Numbered from the stretch's first letter, positions 26,167 through 34,045 are shown. The stretch is 34,065 bases of DNA from Halovenus sp. (GCA_028275025.1 JAQCNM010000173.1:1-34065), one strand, 5' to 3'. Translations and numbers: made by a program. The notes: generated from the sequence alone by a model not told the origin.

Positions 26167-27549
26167 TCAGAGCAGTTCCCGGCCCACCGCGAGCAGATCC
26201 TCGACCCGGTCGGCGGCGTCTGCCTCGGCGTAGAGACGGAGTTTCGGCTCCGTTCCCGAGGGACGGACCAACAGCCAGGTGCCGTCGGCCAGGCTGAACT
26301 TGACGCCGTCGACGGTCGATACGTCGGTGACGGTGCTGCCGGCGATACTGTCGGGCGGGTCCGCCCGGAGTGTGGTCACGGCCGCGCTCTTTGCGCCCGG
26401 GTCGGTTGCGACACTCTCCCGGCCCTGGTGGACGGGGCCGTGTGTCGCGAGCAACCTGGCGATGCGGTCGTCGAGGGGGCGCTCGCGGTGGGCGGCACAC
26501 GCGAGCAGTGCCACGAGCACGCCGTCCTTGTTCGGGAGGTGCTGTGTCAGGCCGTACCCGCCGCTCTCCTCGCCGCCGACGAGGGCAGCGTGCTCGACCA
26601 TCGCCTCGGCGACCCACTTGAACCCGACCGGGGTCTCGTGGACCGACCGGCCGGCGGCCGAGGCGACCCGGTCGACGAGACTGCTCGTGGCCACCGTCCG
26701 CACCACCGCACCCGCGTCACCACGCTCCAGGAGAAACTCGTAGAGGACCGCGAGCAGGAGATTCGCGTCGAGATAGCCGCGTCCGGGTGTCACCACCCCC
26801 ACACGGTCCGCGTCGCCGTCGTTGAGGAGACCGAGATCAGAGTCGGTTCCCTCGACCTGTGCTCGAACGGCCTCGGCCGTGTCCGGTCCGGGCTCCGGGG
26901 CCACACCGCCGAAGGTCGGGTCCCGCGAGCAGCGGTGTCGCCGGACCGTCGCACCGCTGCGCTCCAGGGCGGTGTCGGTGACGGCTCGTCCGCTCCCGTG
27001 CATGGCGTCGTAGGCGACGGTGAGCCCCGAGAGGTCGACTCCGACGCTGTCGAGCAGGTGCTCGACGTAGGGCTCGCGGAGGTTTCGTTCCTCGACCTGC
27101 CCGGTTGTCTCGGCCGGAGGGTCCGGTGGGTCGGGGGCCTGTGTGGCGAGTCGCCGCTCCAGTGCGTCGGTCGTCGCGGGGAGGGCCGGCATCCCCTCGG
27201 CCGTGAGAATCTTCACACCGTTGTACCCGGCCGGGTTGTGTGAGGCAGTCACCATCAGACCCCCGGCGTACGACCCCGTCGCGACCGTCCAGGCGAGTGT
27301 CGGGGTCGGGCAGTCCCGGTCGGCGAGTGTCACGTCGTGTGTGGCCGCTGTGAGCGTGTCTGTGAGCGTTGTCGCGGCCGCACGGGACCGCTCGCGGGCG
27401 TCGTAGCCGACCGCGACCGGGCCAACGGGCCCGCGCTCGTCGAGGTGGGTGGCGACCGCTCGACCGATCGCACGCACCCGTTCTGTCCTGAACCCGTCAC
27501 CCGACGCCCGCCACCCGTCCGTGCCGAACGAGACTGGGCTGTCAGTCAT
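26167..27549 (-). CDS. Phosphohexomutase (phosphoglucomutase/phosphomannomutase family)
   Basis: A 460-residue alpha-D-phosphohexomutase that interconverts sugar 1- and 6-phosphates. The phosphoserine loop is VTASHNPAGYNG with Ser103, the metal-binding loop is NDGDADRVG, the sugar-binding loop is GGEESGG, and the phosphate-binding loop is RPSGTEPKLR. All four domains are present and the length is normal. Phosphoglucomutase, phosphomannomutase and phosphoglucosamine mutase are not easily told apart by motif; haloarchaea have several paralogues, some serving N-glycosylation. Start ATG 27549. No cluster of glycan genes surrounds it. Confidence 0.93.
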   Translation of the reverse strand: MTDSPVSFGTDGWRASGDGFRTERVRAIGRAVATHLDERGPVGPVAVGYDARERSRAAATTLTDTLTAATHDVTLADRDCPTPTLAWTVATGSYAGGLMVTASHNPAGYNGVKILTAEGMPALPATTDALERRLATQAPDPPDPPAETTGQVEERNLREPYVEHLLDSVGVDLSGLTVAYDAMHGSGRAVTDTALERSGATVRRHRCSRDPTFGGVAPEPGPDTAEAVRAQVEGTDSDLGLLNDGDADRVGVVTPGRGYLDANLLLAVLYEFLLERGDAGAVVRTVATSSLVDRVASAAGRSVHETPVGFKWVAEAMVEHAALVGGEESGGYGLTQHLPNKDGVLVALLACAAHRERPLDDRIARLLATHGPVHQGRESVATDPGAKSAAVTTLRADPPDSIAGSTVTDVSTVDGVKFSLADGTWLLVRPSGTEPKLRLYAEADAADRVEDLLAVGRELL

Positions 27550-27674
27550 GCGTGTGGGTTGCTGTGCCGGTTACAAAAGTTGTGCCGTCGAGACCGCCGT
27601 CCGACAGGGCACGTTGCAGACGGACACCCGGGAGAGGGCTCCCCCGAGGGGCGCCGGAAGTCCGTGGAAGCGAT

Positions 27675-27824
27675 TCACGCTTTCGAGGTGCGCTCGCGTG
27701 CGACTTCGGCGATACCCGCGTTTGCAGAACAGCCCGGACAGGCCCAGATACGGCCCTGTTCGTCTGCAAACACACGAGCAAACCGGCGCGAAACGTGCGC
27801 ACCGCAGTGATCACAGTCTGGCAT
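27675..27824 (-). CDS. 49-residue zinc-ribbon protein (DUF7563-like)
   Basis: A short gene encoding MPDCDHCGAHVSRRFARVF and ending with CPGCSANAG and a basic tail. Two CxxC knuckles (Cys4/Cys7 and Cys29/Cys32) can hold one zinc. The pattern matches the small haloarchaeal zinc-ribbon family I know as DUF7563, whose function is not known. Start is ATG 27824, stop TGA at 27675-27677. No convincing TATA box is seen before the ATG, and a longer leader is possible. It lies on the same strand as the phosphohexomutase, 125 bases upstream. Confidence 0.75.
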   Translation of the reverse strand: MPDCDHCGAHVSRRFARVFADEQGRIWACPGCSANAGIAEVARERTSKA

Positions 27825-27972
27825 TACTCTCACCGGCATCACACTACCGGTACCTACATGTTCGATGGCCCGATAAATACCCGTCGTGCCTCCATAGTTA
27901 GGTACTGTCGTGTGGACGACTCACACGTGCCGAGCACACGAGTTACGTGTCTCGGTCGGAAACACGGACGAG

Positions 27973-28650
27973 ATGACACAGGAGCGTTCTGGAGACGACC
28001 GGCGACCGGGCAACGACAGAGGCGGGCGGGACAGGGTGGAGCGGTCCGACGGGAAAGCAGGGTACGATATCGAGGACGTCGTGGCACAGCTAGAGCGGCT
28101 AGAGGCGACAGTCGACAGCGAGACGGAGCAACACGAGGTCGAACACACGCGGCGGATGCTCGAACGTGTCCCGGGCGGTGACCACATACGAAAGTACACC
28201 ACACGCGATATCGGCGAGGCGGTCGTCGGGGGTATCGTCTTCGCGCTGCCGTTGCTCGTCGAGGGCGGCGTGTTCGAGATCGCCGAGTGGTTCGCCGCGA
28301 CAACCGTCAGCGGATTGCCGGTCGTCCTGTTCGGGAACGTCGTGTTCACCGCGGTGCTGACCCACGGGTTACTGTACGGTGTAGACGTCCGGAGGGTGCA
28401 CGTCGTGGAGCCTGTTCTCGGGATTGTCCCCCGTCGGCTGGTGGGTGTGCTCGTGACCGCGCTCGTCGTCGCCGGGGGAACGATGCTCGCGTGGGGGCGC
28501 CTCCACGAGGGTGACCCGACGACGACCGAGCGGGTTGCCCGGGTGAGTGTCGTCTGGACCGCGGCCGCCCTCGGGGCCGTGCTCGGTGACATCCTCCCCG
28601 GCGAGAGCCCGGGGCGGGATATAAACGATATGCTCGACGAAGAGCTGTAG
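27973..28650 (+). CDS. DUF2391 family membrane protein
   Basis: A 225-residue protein. The N-terminal 75 residues are hydrophilic and charged, including a helical stretch VVAQLERLEATVDSETEQHE likely to form a coiled coil. From IRKYTTRDIGEAVVGGIVFA onward there are four hydrophobic helices (about 80-100, 115-135, 150-168, 185-205), matching the DUF2391 integral membrane family. Its function is not known. ATG 27973 is preferred to the upstream GTG 27910 because a GTTACG box lies about 28 bases before it and the N-terminus fits the family. It is convergent with acr3. Confidence 0.75.
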   Translation: MTQERSGDDRRPGNDRGGRDRVERSDGKAGYDIEDVVAQLERLEATVDSETEQHEVEHTRRMLERVPGGDHIRKYTTRDIGEAVVGGIVFALPLLVEGGVFEIAEWFAATTVSGLPVVLFGNVVFTAVLTHGLLYGVDVRRVHVVEPVLGIVPRRLVGVLVTALVVAGGTMLAWGRLHEGDPTTTERVARVSVVWTAAALGAVLGDILPGESPGRDINDMLDEEL

Positions 28651-28742
28651 CGAGGGTGGTCTGACCGTGTCTCGCGAGGCGTTCAGGTCGACCCACCACG
28701 TTATCAGACTACGTCTCGGGTTGGTCCCGGCTGTCGTGGTGT

Positions 28743-28767
28743 CAGTCGGCGGGAGACGAGCCGACTG
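28743..28767. terminator. Hairpin between acr3 and the DUF2391 gene
   Basis: CAGTCGGC (28743-28750) and GCCGACTG (28760-28767) form a perfect 8-bp stem with a 9-base loop, 14 bases past the acr3 stop. There is no T-run beside it, and archaeal termination depends mainly on such runs, so it may only protect a 3' end. Confidence 0.35.
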
Positions 28768-28781
28768 TGGCGTCTGCACTG

Positions 28782-29936
28782 TCAGTCGTCCTCTCGTGGG
28801 TCGGGCGAGGTGCCGTCGGGCTGTCCGGTCGTGGCACCGCTCCAGTCGAACCTGCCCTGGAAGAACAGGGCGACGTTGACCAGCGCCAACAGGACGGGAA
28901 CCTCGATGAGCGGGCCGACGACAGTCGTGAACGCGACACCGGAGCCGACCCCGAACACCGCGACGGCGACCGCGATTGCGAGTTCGAAGTTGTTCGAGGC
29001 GGCGGTGAAACCGATCGCCGTCGTCGTCGAGTAGTCTGCGCCGATACCCTTTCCCATGCCGAAACTCACCAGAAACATCACGACGAAGTAGATCGTCAGC
29101 GGGACCGCGATCAGGAGAACGTCACCTGGCGAGGCGACGAGGCTCTCGCCCTGGGTGGCGAACATCACGACGACGGTGAACAACAGCGCGACGAGTGTCA
29201 GGGGGTCGACCGTCGGAACGAACGTCTCGTCGTACCACTCCTCACTCCTCGCTCGCGTGCCGACGTACCGGGTGAGAAACCCGCCGAGAAAGGGGAGACC
29301 GAGAAAGAGAGCGAGCGCCCGGAACACTTGCATCGGCGTCACACTGAACGTCTCGATACCCGCGACGAGTGTCTTCATACCGAGCAACGGCGGGAGAAAC
29401 AGGCCGAAAAACCAGATGTACACCCCGTAGGTGACAATCTGAAAGAGACTGTTGAACGCTACGAGCCCGGTCACGTACTCGGTCGAACCCTCTGCGAGTT
29501 CGTTCCAGACGAGCACCATCGCGATACAGCGGGCCATCCCGATGAACACGAGGCCGAGAAAGAACTCGGGTCGAGCAGGCAGACCCGGAACCAGTCCGCT
29601 AAAAAAGAAAACAGCGAGCCCGAACATCAGCGTTGGGCCGATCAGCCAGTTCTGGACGAGGCTCAGTCCGAGAACCCGCCAGTTGCTGAACACGGCACGG
29701 AGCTGCGAGTAGTCGGCCTTCGCCAGTGGCGGATACATCATCGCGATGAGACCCACCTCGACGAGATGGAGGTCCTGAATCGGCTGTGTCACCGAGGGCA
29801 CGGCAGAGCCGAGACCGACCCCGAGCGCCATCGCACCGAATATCCAGACGGTGAGATACTTGTCCAGAACGTCCATCGACCGTGGGTCGCCACAGCTCTG
29901 GCAGTCACAGTTCGGCCCGTGTGCAATCTCACTCAC
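28782..29936 (-). CDS. acr3: Arsenite efflux permease, ACR3 family
   Basis: A 384-residue membrane protein with about ten helices that exports arsenite, and possibly antimonite, from the cell. The conserved functional cysteine of ACR3 is Cys137 in GMARCIAMVLVWNELA. FTAASNNFELAIAVAVAVFG is the other family signature. The N-terminus carries an additional cysteine cluster (CDCQSC, residues 10-15), common in haloarchaeal ACR3 and possibly a metal-sensing or delivery site (inference). The start is GTG 29936, which overlaps the TGA of the small upstream gene in GTGA; the next Met is residue 21 and would drop the cluster. It belongs with arsR upstream on the same strand. Confidence 0.95.
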   Translation of the reverse strand: MSEIAHGPNCDCQSCGDPRSMDVLDKYLTVWIFGAMALGVGLGSAVPSVTQPIQDLHLVEVGLIAMMYPPLAKADYSQLRAVFSNWRVLGLSLVQNWLIGPTLMFGLAVFFFSGLVPGLPARPEFFLGLVFIGMARCIAMVLVWNELAEGSTEYVTGLVAFNSLFQIVTYGVYIWFFGLFLPPLLGMKTLVAGIETFSVTPMQVFRALALFLGLPFLGGFLTRYVGTRARSEEWYDETFVPTVDPLTLVALLFTVVVMFATQGESLVASPGDVLLIAVPLTIYFVVMFLVSFGMGKGIGADYSTTTAIGFTAASNNFELAIAVAVAVFGVGSGVAFTTVVGPLIEVPVLLALVNVALFFQGRFDWSGATTGQPDGTSPDPREDD

Positions 29937-30241
29937 GACGCCGTCACCTCGGGGGCGTCAAGTGGGTCGAATCGGGGATGGTGCCGGTACCCGACCGTGG
30001 CGGTGAACGCGGTCGAGATACCGGAGGCGGCAGTCGTTTCTCGACTGAAGTCGGGTGCGGGGAACAGTCTGCCGGCGAGTGTCCGGTTTCGGGTGTTGGC
30101 ATCCGCTGTGAACTGGTTGTCGATTGAATAGCTATTCAATGGGTCCCCGTCAAATTCGGTGAGTCCTCGATCCAACACCAGACCGGGAAACGGCCTCGAG
30201 TCATACCGTGCACACCTGCCGACGTCTGCACACTCACACAC
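29933..30241 (-). CDS. Small unknown gene overlapping acr3
   Basis: A 102-residue protein starting with the Cys-rich MCECADVGRCARYDS. I do not recognise its family. Three observations favour a real gene. GTG 30241 lies about 25 bases after a strong TATA box (30262-30272), as expected for a leaderless transcript. Its TGA overlaps the acr3 GTG in GTGA, as in translational coupling. The second half has the strong G/C third-base preference of its neighbours. Against it, the first half has weaker codon bias, and an 18-bp palindrome lies inside the frame at 30123-30140. An in-frame ATG at 30262 is possible but sits inside the TATA region. An arsenic-related role is inference from position. The 408-base stretch between acr3 and arsR holds this gene and its control sites. 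Confidence 0.45.
   Translation of the reverse strand: MCECADVGRCARYDSRPFPGLVLDRGLTEFDGDPLNSYSIDNQFTADANTRNRTLAGRLFPAPDFSRETTAASGISTAFTATVGYRHHPRFDPLDAPEVTAS
30123..30140. promoter_or_regulatory. 18-bp palindrome, candidate ArsR/SmtB operator
   Basis: ATTGAATAGCTATTCAAT is its own reverse complement. The TGAA/TTCA core matches the inverted-repeat pattern bound by ArsR/SmtB repressors, whose gene is 205 bases away. It lies inside the small gene between arsR and acr3, 187 bases before the acr3 start. Confidence 0.5.
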
Positions 30242-30247
30242 AACGAG

Positions 30248-30272
30248 TGAGTGGTCACTCATATATTAAAAC
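30248..30272 (-). promoter_or_regulatory. Promoter with inverted repeat, acr3 operon
   Basis: On the minus strand TTTTAATATAT (30262-30272) is a strong TATA element, the most AT-rich stretch in this region. Immediately downstream, TGAGTG and CACTCA (30248-30253 and 30256-30261) form an inverted repeat with a 2-base centre, between the TATA box and the expected start of transcription near 30241. A protein bound there would block the promoter. Confidence 0.6.
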
Positions 30273-30344
30273 ACTTCGAAGGGGGGGTAGCAAGTAGCGG
30301 GGCTGGGACACAGCCTCGACTGTCGGCACCAGCAGTTCGTACAG

Positions 30345-30677
30345 TCAAAGTGACCGCGAACCGTCAAGCGCCACGAGCACGGCAGTTGCGCGGGGTGTGG
30401 CCCGGTACATCCGCCACTTGCCCTCCTTCCGGCGCGTGACGAGACCGGCGTCGGTGAGCGTCGAGAGAGCGTGACTGACCGCGCTGTCGCTCACCTCTAA
30501 GAGCGGTGAGAACTCACATACACACAGTTCGTCGTCGGCCTCGTGGAGTATCCGGAGTATCTTGTACCGCGTCTCGTTTCCGAGCGCCGATAGCAGTTCG
30601 ACGTCAGTCTCGAACCCCGACTCGCGGGCCGCCTCGTTCAGCGTCTCCAGTTCTGCCAGGCGATCGGTCGAGGGCAC
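30345..30677 (-). CDS. arsR: ArsR family arsenic-responsive repressor
   Basis: A 110-residue winged-helix repressor. The helix-turn-helix is VSDSAVSHALSTLTDAGLV (about 62-80) with the wing RRKEGKWRMYRA. The arsenite-binding cysteines characteristic of ArsR are Cys52 and Cys54 in DELCVCEF, at the start of a DNA-contacting helix. Binding of arsenite is expected to release the repressor and turn on acr3. GTG 30677 is chosen because a CGCTTAATCA box (30701-30710) lies 24-33 bases upstream and an upstream ATG at 30737 lies above that promoter. It is divergent from rio2. Confidence 0.93.
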   Translation of the reverse strand: MPSTDRLAELETLNEAARESGFETDVELLSALGNETRYKILRILHEADDELCVCEFSPLLEVSDSAVSHALSTLTDAGLVTRRKEGKWRMYRATPRATAVLVALDGSRSL

Positions 30678-30859
30678 AGAAAAGAAAAAGAGCCGAGAGG
30701 TGATTAAGCGTTGTGCACCGGGGGACGAACACGGCACGGTTTAGTCTGAGATGGATTCTGTATAGTGTTGTACGGTTTATTGGGGTTGCAGGCCGGGGTC
30801 CGTCGGAACCGCCGGAGAGGACGCTGGTATTATACGAATCCATCGAGTACAGACAATTG

Positions 30860-31768
30860 ATGGTCCGGAACGTCGCAGGCGACATCGCCGAGCTGGAAGA
30901 CGAGGACTTCTACGTGCTTTCGGGGCTGGAGCAGGGGATGCGGTTCTCGGAGTGGGTCGCCCGCGAGAAGATTCCGGAGTTCTCGCGGCTGACAGACGAG
31001 GAGGTCGGGTACCGGCTTGACCGGTGTGAGCGACGTGGCCTGTTAGAGCGCAAGACGATCCAGTACGTCGGCTACCAGCTCACCTTCGAGGGGTACGACG
31101 CACTCGCCCTGCACACGTTCGCCGAGCGGGACAGCATCGAAGGGGTCGGGGCGCCGCTCGGCGTCGGCAAGGAGAGCGATGTCTACGAAGCCCAGTCGTA
31201 CCGGCCCCTGGCACTGAAGTTCCACCGAGAGGGGTACACCGAGTTCCGGGAGGTCAACCGCGAGCGGGAGTACACCGCCGACCACGACCACGTCTCCTGG
31301 CTCTACACCGCCCGAAAGGCCGCCGAGCGCGAGTACGAGGCCCTCGAGACGCTGTACCCGGCGGTCTCGGTGCCACGCCCGGTCGATCACAACCGCCACG
31401 CGATCGTGATGGACCGCATCGACGCGGTCGAACTGGGTCGGTCGAAACTCGAGACCGAGCAGGTCCGGCCGGTGCTCGACCTCGTTCTCGAGGAGATGGC
31501 GACCACCTACCGGGAGGGGTACGTCCACGCCGACATGAGTGAGTACAACGTGTTCGTCGGCACCGACGGCGTCACCGTGTTCGACTGGCCACAGGCCGTC
31601 CCCACCGACCACGAGAACGCGGACGAACTCCTCGTGCGCGACACCGAGAACATTGTCGGCTACTTCCAGCGAAAGTACCCCCGCGAGGTGCCGGCGGTGG
31701 ATGCCGACGCACTCGCCGAGTCGATCCGGGCCGACAGCTTCGACTCCTGTGAACCGTTTCTCGGGTAA
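30860..31768 (+). CDS. rio2: RIO-type serine/threonine kinase Rio2
   Basis: A 302-residue atypical kinase involved in maturation of the small ribosomal subunit. The N-terminal winged helix (residues 1-85) is the hallmark of Rio2 as opposed to Rio1. The kinase part has the glycine-rich loop GVGKESDVYEA (101-111), Lys120 in LALKFHREG, the catalytic Asp225 in HADMSEYNVF, and the metal-binding Asp242 in FDWPQAV. All key residues are intact. ATG 30860 follows a TATTATAC box (30828-30835) by 25 bases. A longer frame from 30713 lacks homology and is rejected. Confidence 0.95.
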   Translation: MVRNVAGDIAELEDEDFYVLSGLEQGMRFSEWVAREKIPEFSRLTDEEVGYRLDRCERRGLLERKTIQYVGYQLTFEGYDALALHTFAERDSIEGVGAPLGVGKESDVYEAQSYRPLALKFHREGYTEFREVNREREYTADHDHVSWLYTARKAAEREYEALETLYPAVSVPRPVDHNRHAIVMDRIDAVELGRSKLETEQVRPVLDLVLEEMATTYREGYVHADMSEYNVFVGTDGVTVFDWPQAVPTDHENADELLVRDTENIVGYFQRKYPREVPAVDADALAESIRADSFDSCEPFLG

Positions 31769-31813
31769 CAAACCGGAGACGCCAGGTGCGGGCTCGCGGC
31801 GCTCGATAAACCG

Positions 31814-31827
31814 TATATCGCGATATA
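31814..31827. promoter_or_regulatory. 14-bp perfect palindrome TATATCGCGATATA
   Basis: The sequence equals its reverse complement and lies in the 174-base gap between rio2 and the next gene, about 115 bases before that gene's start. It could be an operator or a structured 3' end of rio2. Nothing else is evident in the gap apart from the T-rich box at 31913-31921. Confidence 0.4.
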
Positions 31828-31942
31828 GAACGACGCGAGCGGGTGGCGAGGTCGCATCGTGACCGGGATGTGAACACGGGAGCGCTCGACCGGAGACGCG
31901 AGCTCCCAAAGGTCTTTTTTGATGCTCTTCGAACGGCAGGTA

Positions 31943-32593
31943 ATGGACGACGCCCGGGCCGTCAGGAGCGCACGCGACGAGGTGCTGGCCGACCTCGAAC
32001 CGCCGGCATTCCACGACCGTGTCACCGGCGTCCTCGGGGGCGCGTCACTCCTACCGGGTGCACTCACGGTGCGGACAGCACGGCGGCTCGACGTGACGGT
32101 CGACACCGAGACCGCGGCCGCCCGCGGGGCTGGCGTCCAGCTGTGTTACGAGGGGCTCGAACTGACGCGGTCGGTTCTCCGTGACGAGCCCTGGACGGAA
32201 CCGGGAGAGGACTACCACCAGGACCTGCTGGTCGCGGAGGTGCTCGTCTCGCAGGGGTTCTCCCAACTCGCACACACCGGCGTCGTCACCGATGCCGTCG
32301 CTATCGTCCAGCGGTTCGGTCGCACCCAGACGAACCTGGAGCAACTCGGGGACCGTCACACCGAGGAGCCGCTGGAGGTGGACGTGCTCGAACTCGCAGT
32401 CAACGCCGGTGTGGACCTGGTGGTTGATGTTGTTCCCGAGTCTGTGCGAGCCCGGAGCCACGATATCGCCCGACGATTACTCGACGACCCACTTCCAGAC
32501 CCCGGGCCCGGGTTGGCTGCCGTCGCCGACCAACTGGACAGACTCGTCACCGAAACAACCGTCGTCGGGACGAACCGCTCGGCCGGCGACTAA
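31943..32593 (+). CDS. Conserved haloarchaeal protein, possibly DUF7114
   Basis: A 216-residue, mostly helical protein starting MDDARAVRSARDEVLADLEP. It resembles a haloarchaeal family I associate with DUF7114. Stretches such as AGVQLCYEGLELTRSVL and LLVAEVLVSQGFSQLAHTGVVTDAVAIVQRFG recall the helices of isoprenoid synthases, but I see no DDxxD metal motif, so an enzyme of that type is not supported. ATG 31943 has a CTTTTTTGA box about 25 bases upstream (31913-31921). It lies just before tRNA-Thr. Function unknown. Confidence 0.7.
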   Translation: MDDARAVRSARDEVLADLEPPAFHDRVTGVLGGASLLPGALTVRTARRLDVTVDTETAAARGAGVQLCYEGLELTRSVLRDEPWTEPGEDYHQDLLVAEVLVSQGFSQLAHTGVVTDAVAIVQRFGRTQTNLEQLGDRHTEEPLEVDVLELAVNAGVDLVVDVVPESVRARSHDIARRLLDDPLPDPGPGLAAVADQLDRLVTETTVVGTNRSAGD

Positions 32594-32648
32594 TCCGGCC
32601 GTGTGGAACCGAAACCTTGAGGTGAGTCTTCGGGCTACAGTCGGACGG

Positions 32649-32720
32649 GCCTGGGTAGCTTAGCGGTAAAGCGCGTCCTTGGTAAGGACGAGACCCCGAG
32701 TTCAAATCTCGGCCTAGGCT
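32649..32720 (+). tRNA. tRNA-Thr (anticodon GGT)
   Basis: All four arms can be folded by eye. The acceptor stem GCCTGGG pairs with CCTAGGC (one G-T pair). The D arm is GCTT-AGCGGTA-AAGC. The anticodon stem CGTCC/GGACG holds the loop TTGGTAA, so the anticodon is GGT and reads ACC/ACU (Thr). The T arm is CCGAG-TTCAAAT-CTCGG. The discriminator base is T, and CCA is not encoded. No intron is present. The gene is the probable integration target of the element on its right. Confidence 0.95.
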
Positions 32721-32796
32721 TCCTTCCTCTTGATTTCGGGTGTTTCAGGCCTTCTCTGTGTTTCAGCTATGGCCCGAACTCAAGGACGAGACCCCG
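32684..32796. repeat. Direct repeat: tRNA-Thr segment and a copy 98 bases downstream
   Basis: AAGGACGAGACCCCG occurs in the tRNA (32684-32698) and again at 32782-32796. The match continues imperfectly for about 15 more bases, with TCAAA shared. This is the pattern left when a tyrosine integrase uses a tRNA gene as its attachment site. Confidence 0.65.
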
Positions 32797-32900
32797 GTGT
32801 CAAAACTGGCACCCCGACGGAGTATAGCGGTTACAGCAATTTGAATGGCTCTTTACATAAGCTATTTAAAACTTTGTTACGAAGTGATCTAGATCTGTAT

Positions 32901-32906
32901 AGGAGG
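32901..32906 (+). promoter_or_regulatory. Strong Shine-Dalgarno AGGAGG of the integrase
   Basis: AGGAGG lies five bases before ATG 32912. Such a perfect ribosome-binding site is unusual in haloarchaea, where most genes are leaderless. Together with the TATA-like CTATTTAAAACT near 32863-32874, it predicts a short leader of roughly 20 bases and fixes the start. Confidence 0.8.
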
Positions 32907-32911
32907 ATTCG

Positions 32912-34045
32912 ATGAGTATGACGGTTGAAGACGACAACAAAGTTCAGGGCATCATCCTTTTGACGGATGAGGCCTCGGAGTTTCTAAATCCTAGAGAGGA
33001 GATCGCGTACAGGGAGCATCGCCGCGAACTCGCGGAGTGGATGCTTAACTTGGGGAAAGACCCGGCGAAGGCTGAGGGTTACAGTCATTCGACTGCGAAG
33101 AATCGGATGAACAAGTTGGACTTGTTCTATCGCTGGGTCTGGGACCGAGAACAGCGCTATGTTCAGGATATTAAAATTGAGCATGCAGAGGCCTGGATGC
33201 GTGACTTGGCGAAGCGGGATTTGAAGGAGTCGACTAAGTGCCATTATCAGAAGTCAGTTCAGACGTTGTTCAAGTGGATGCGTGAGGCCCGGAACCGGGA
33301 TGTGGAGTGGGAGCCGAGCATCGAGTACAGCGACCCTTCAACGACTTACCAGCCCCGGGAGTATTTGACCCAGAGCGATCGGAAGAAGATGCGAGAAGCC
33401 GCCATGTCCTACGGGAGCGTCCCACACTACAACTCACTGAGTCCAGAGGAACGGACTCGGTGGAAGAAGCACTTGGCGCAGAGACTTCAGAAGCCGATGG
33501 AGGAAGTTACTAAACAGGATTTCTTGGAGGCGAATTCGTTCAAATACACTTCGATGATCTTTGTCGCGTTGGACGCAGGGTTCAGGCCTGTAGAGGTCAA
33601 GCGAGCGAATATTCAGTGGTTCGACCCGGATAACGGTGTCTTGAGAATCCCGGAAGAAGAATCGAGTAAGTCCCGGGAGAACTGGATTGTCGCGTTAAAA
33701 CCGGAGACCGTCTCCATCCTGAAGAAGTGGAAACAAGAACGCGATACCATCTCCAAGTACGATGGCCGGGATGCGATGTGGCTCACACAGAAAGGGAACC
33801 GGTACAACAAGGATAGCTTCCGGCGCTCAGTATTTCACAAAATCGCTGAGGAGGCAGGCCTCGACCTGGAGAACCGCGACCTCACACCATACAGCATACG
33901 GCATTCAACGGCGACGTATATAGCGAAGGAGGCGGACTTAGCTACCGCTGCGAAACAGTGCCGTCACAAATCCAAGCAGACGACGCAGAAGTACGCGCAT
34001 AGCTCGGTCGATAGGCAAAGCGACGCCATCAACAAAATAGACTAA
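32912..34045 (+). CDS. Tyrosine site-specific recombinase (integrase)
   Basis: A 377-residue phage-integrase-family protein. The N-terminal SAM-like core-binding domain spans about 30-130. The catalytic domain follows, with Arg225 (DAGFRPVEV), Lys253, Arg330 (YSIRHST), His352 (CRHKSKQ) and the nucleophile Tyr361 (TTQKYAH). The His of the usual HxxR box is replaced by Tyr327, a substitution seen in some recombinases. Its DNA is clearly poorer in GC, with more A/T third bases than the rest of the window, as expected for a virus or integrative element. It sits 191 bases after tRNA-Thr and points away from it; the rest of the element lies beyond the right edge. Confidence 0.92.
   Translation: MSMTVEDDNKVQGIILLTDEASEFLNPREEIAYREHRRELAEWMLNLGKDPAKAEGYSHSTAKNRMNKLDLFYRWVWDREQRYVQDIKIEHAEAWMRDLAKRDLKESTKCHYQKSVQTLFKWMREARNRDVEWEPSIEYSDPSTTYQPREYLTQSDRKKMREAAMSYGSVPHYNSLSPEERTRWKKHLAQRLQKPMEEVTKQDFLEANSFKYTSMIFVALDAGFRPVEVKRANIQWFDPDNGVLRIPEEESSKSRENWIVALKPETVSILKKWKQERDTISKYDGRDAMWLTQKGNRYNKDSFRRSVFHKIAEEAGLDLENRDLTPYSIRHSTATYIAKEADLATAAKQCRHKSKQTTQKYAHSSVDRQSDAINKID

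Noticed and set aside
27542-27814. A 90-residue minus-strand frame overlapping the phosphohexomutase start
   Set aside because: It overlaps the 49-residue zinc-ribbon gene in another frame and shows no recognisable sequence; the zinc-ribbon reading has four well-placed cysteines.
28767-30131. A 454-codon open frame on the plus strand opposite acr3
   Set aside because: It is the complement of the well-supported acr3 gene; its product is a low-complexity Glu/Arg/His-rich sequence that matches no family. Long antisense frames are common in GC-rich DNA.
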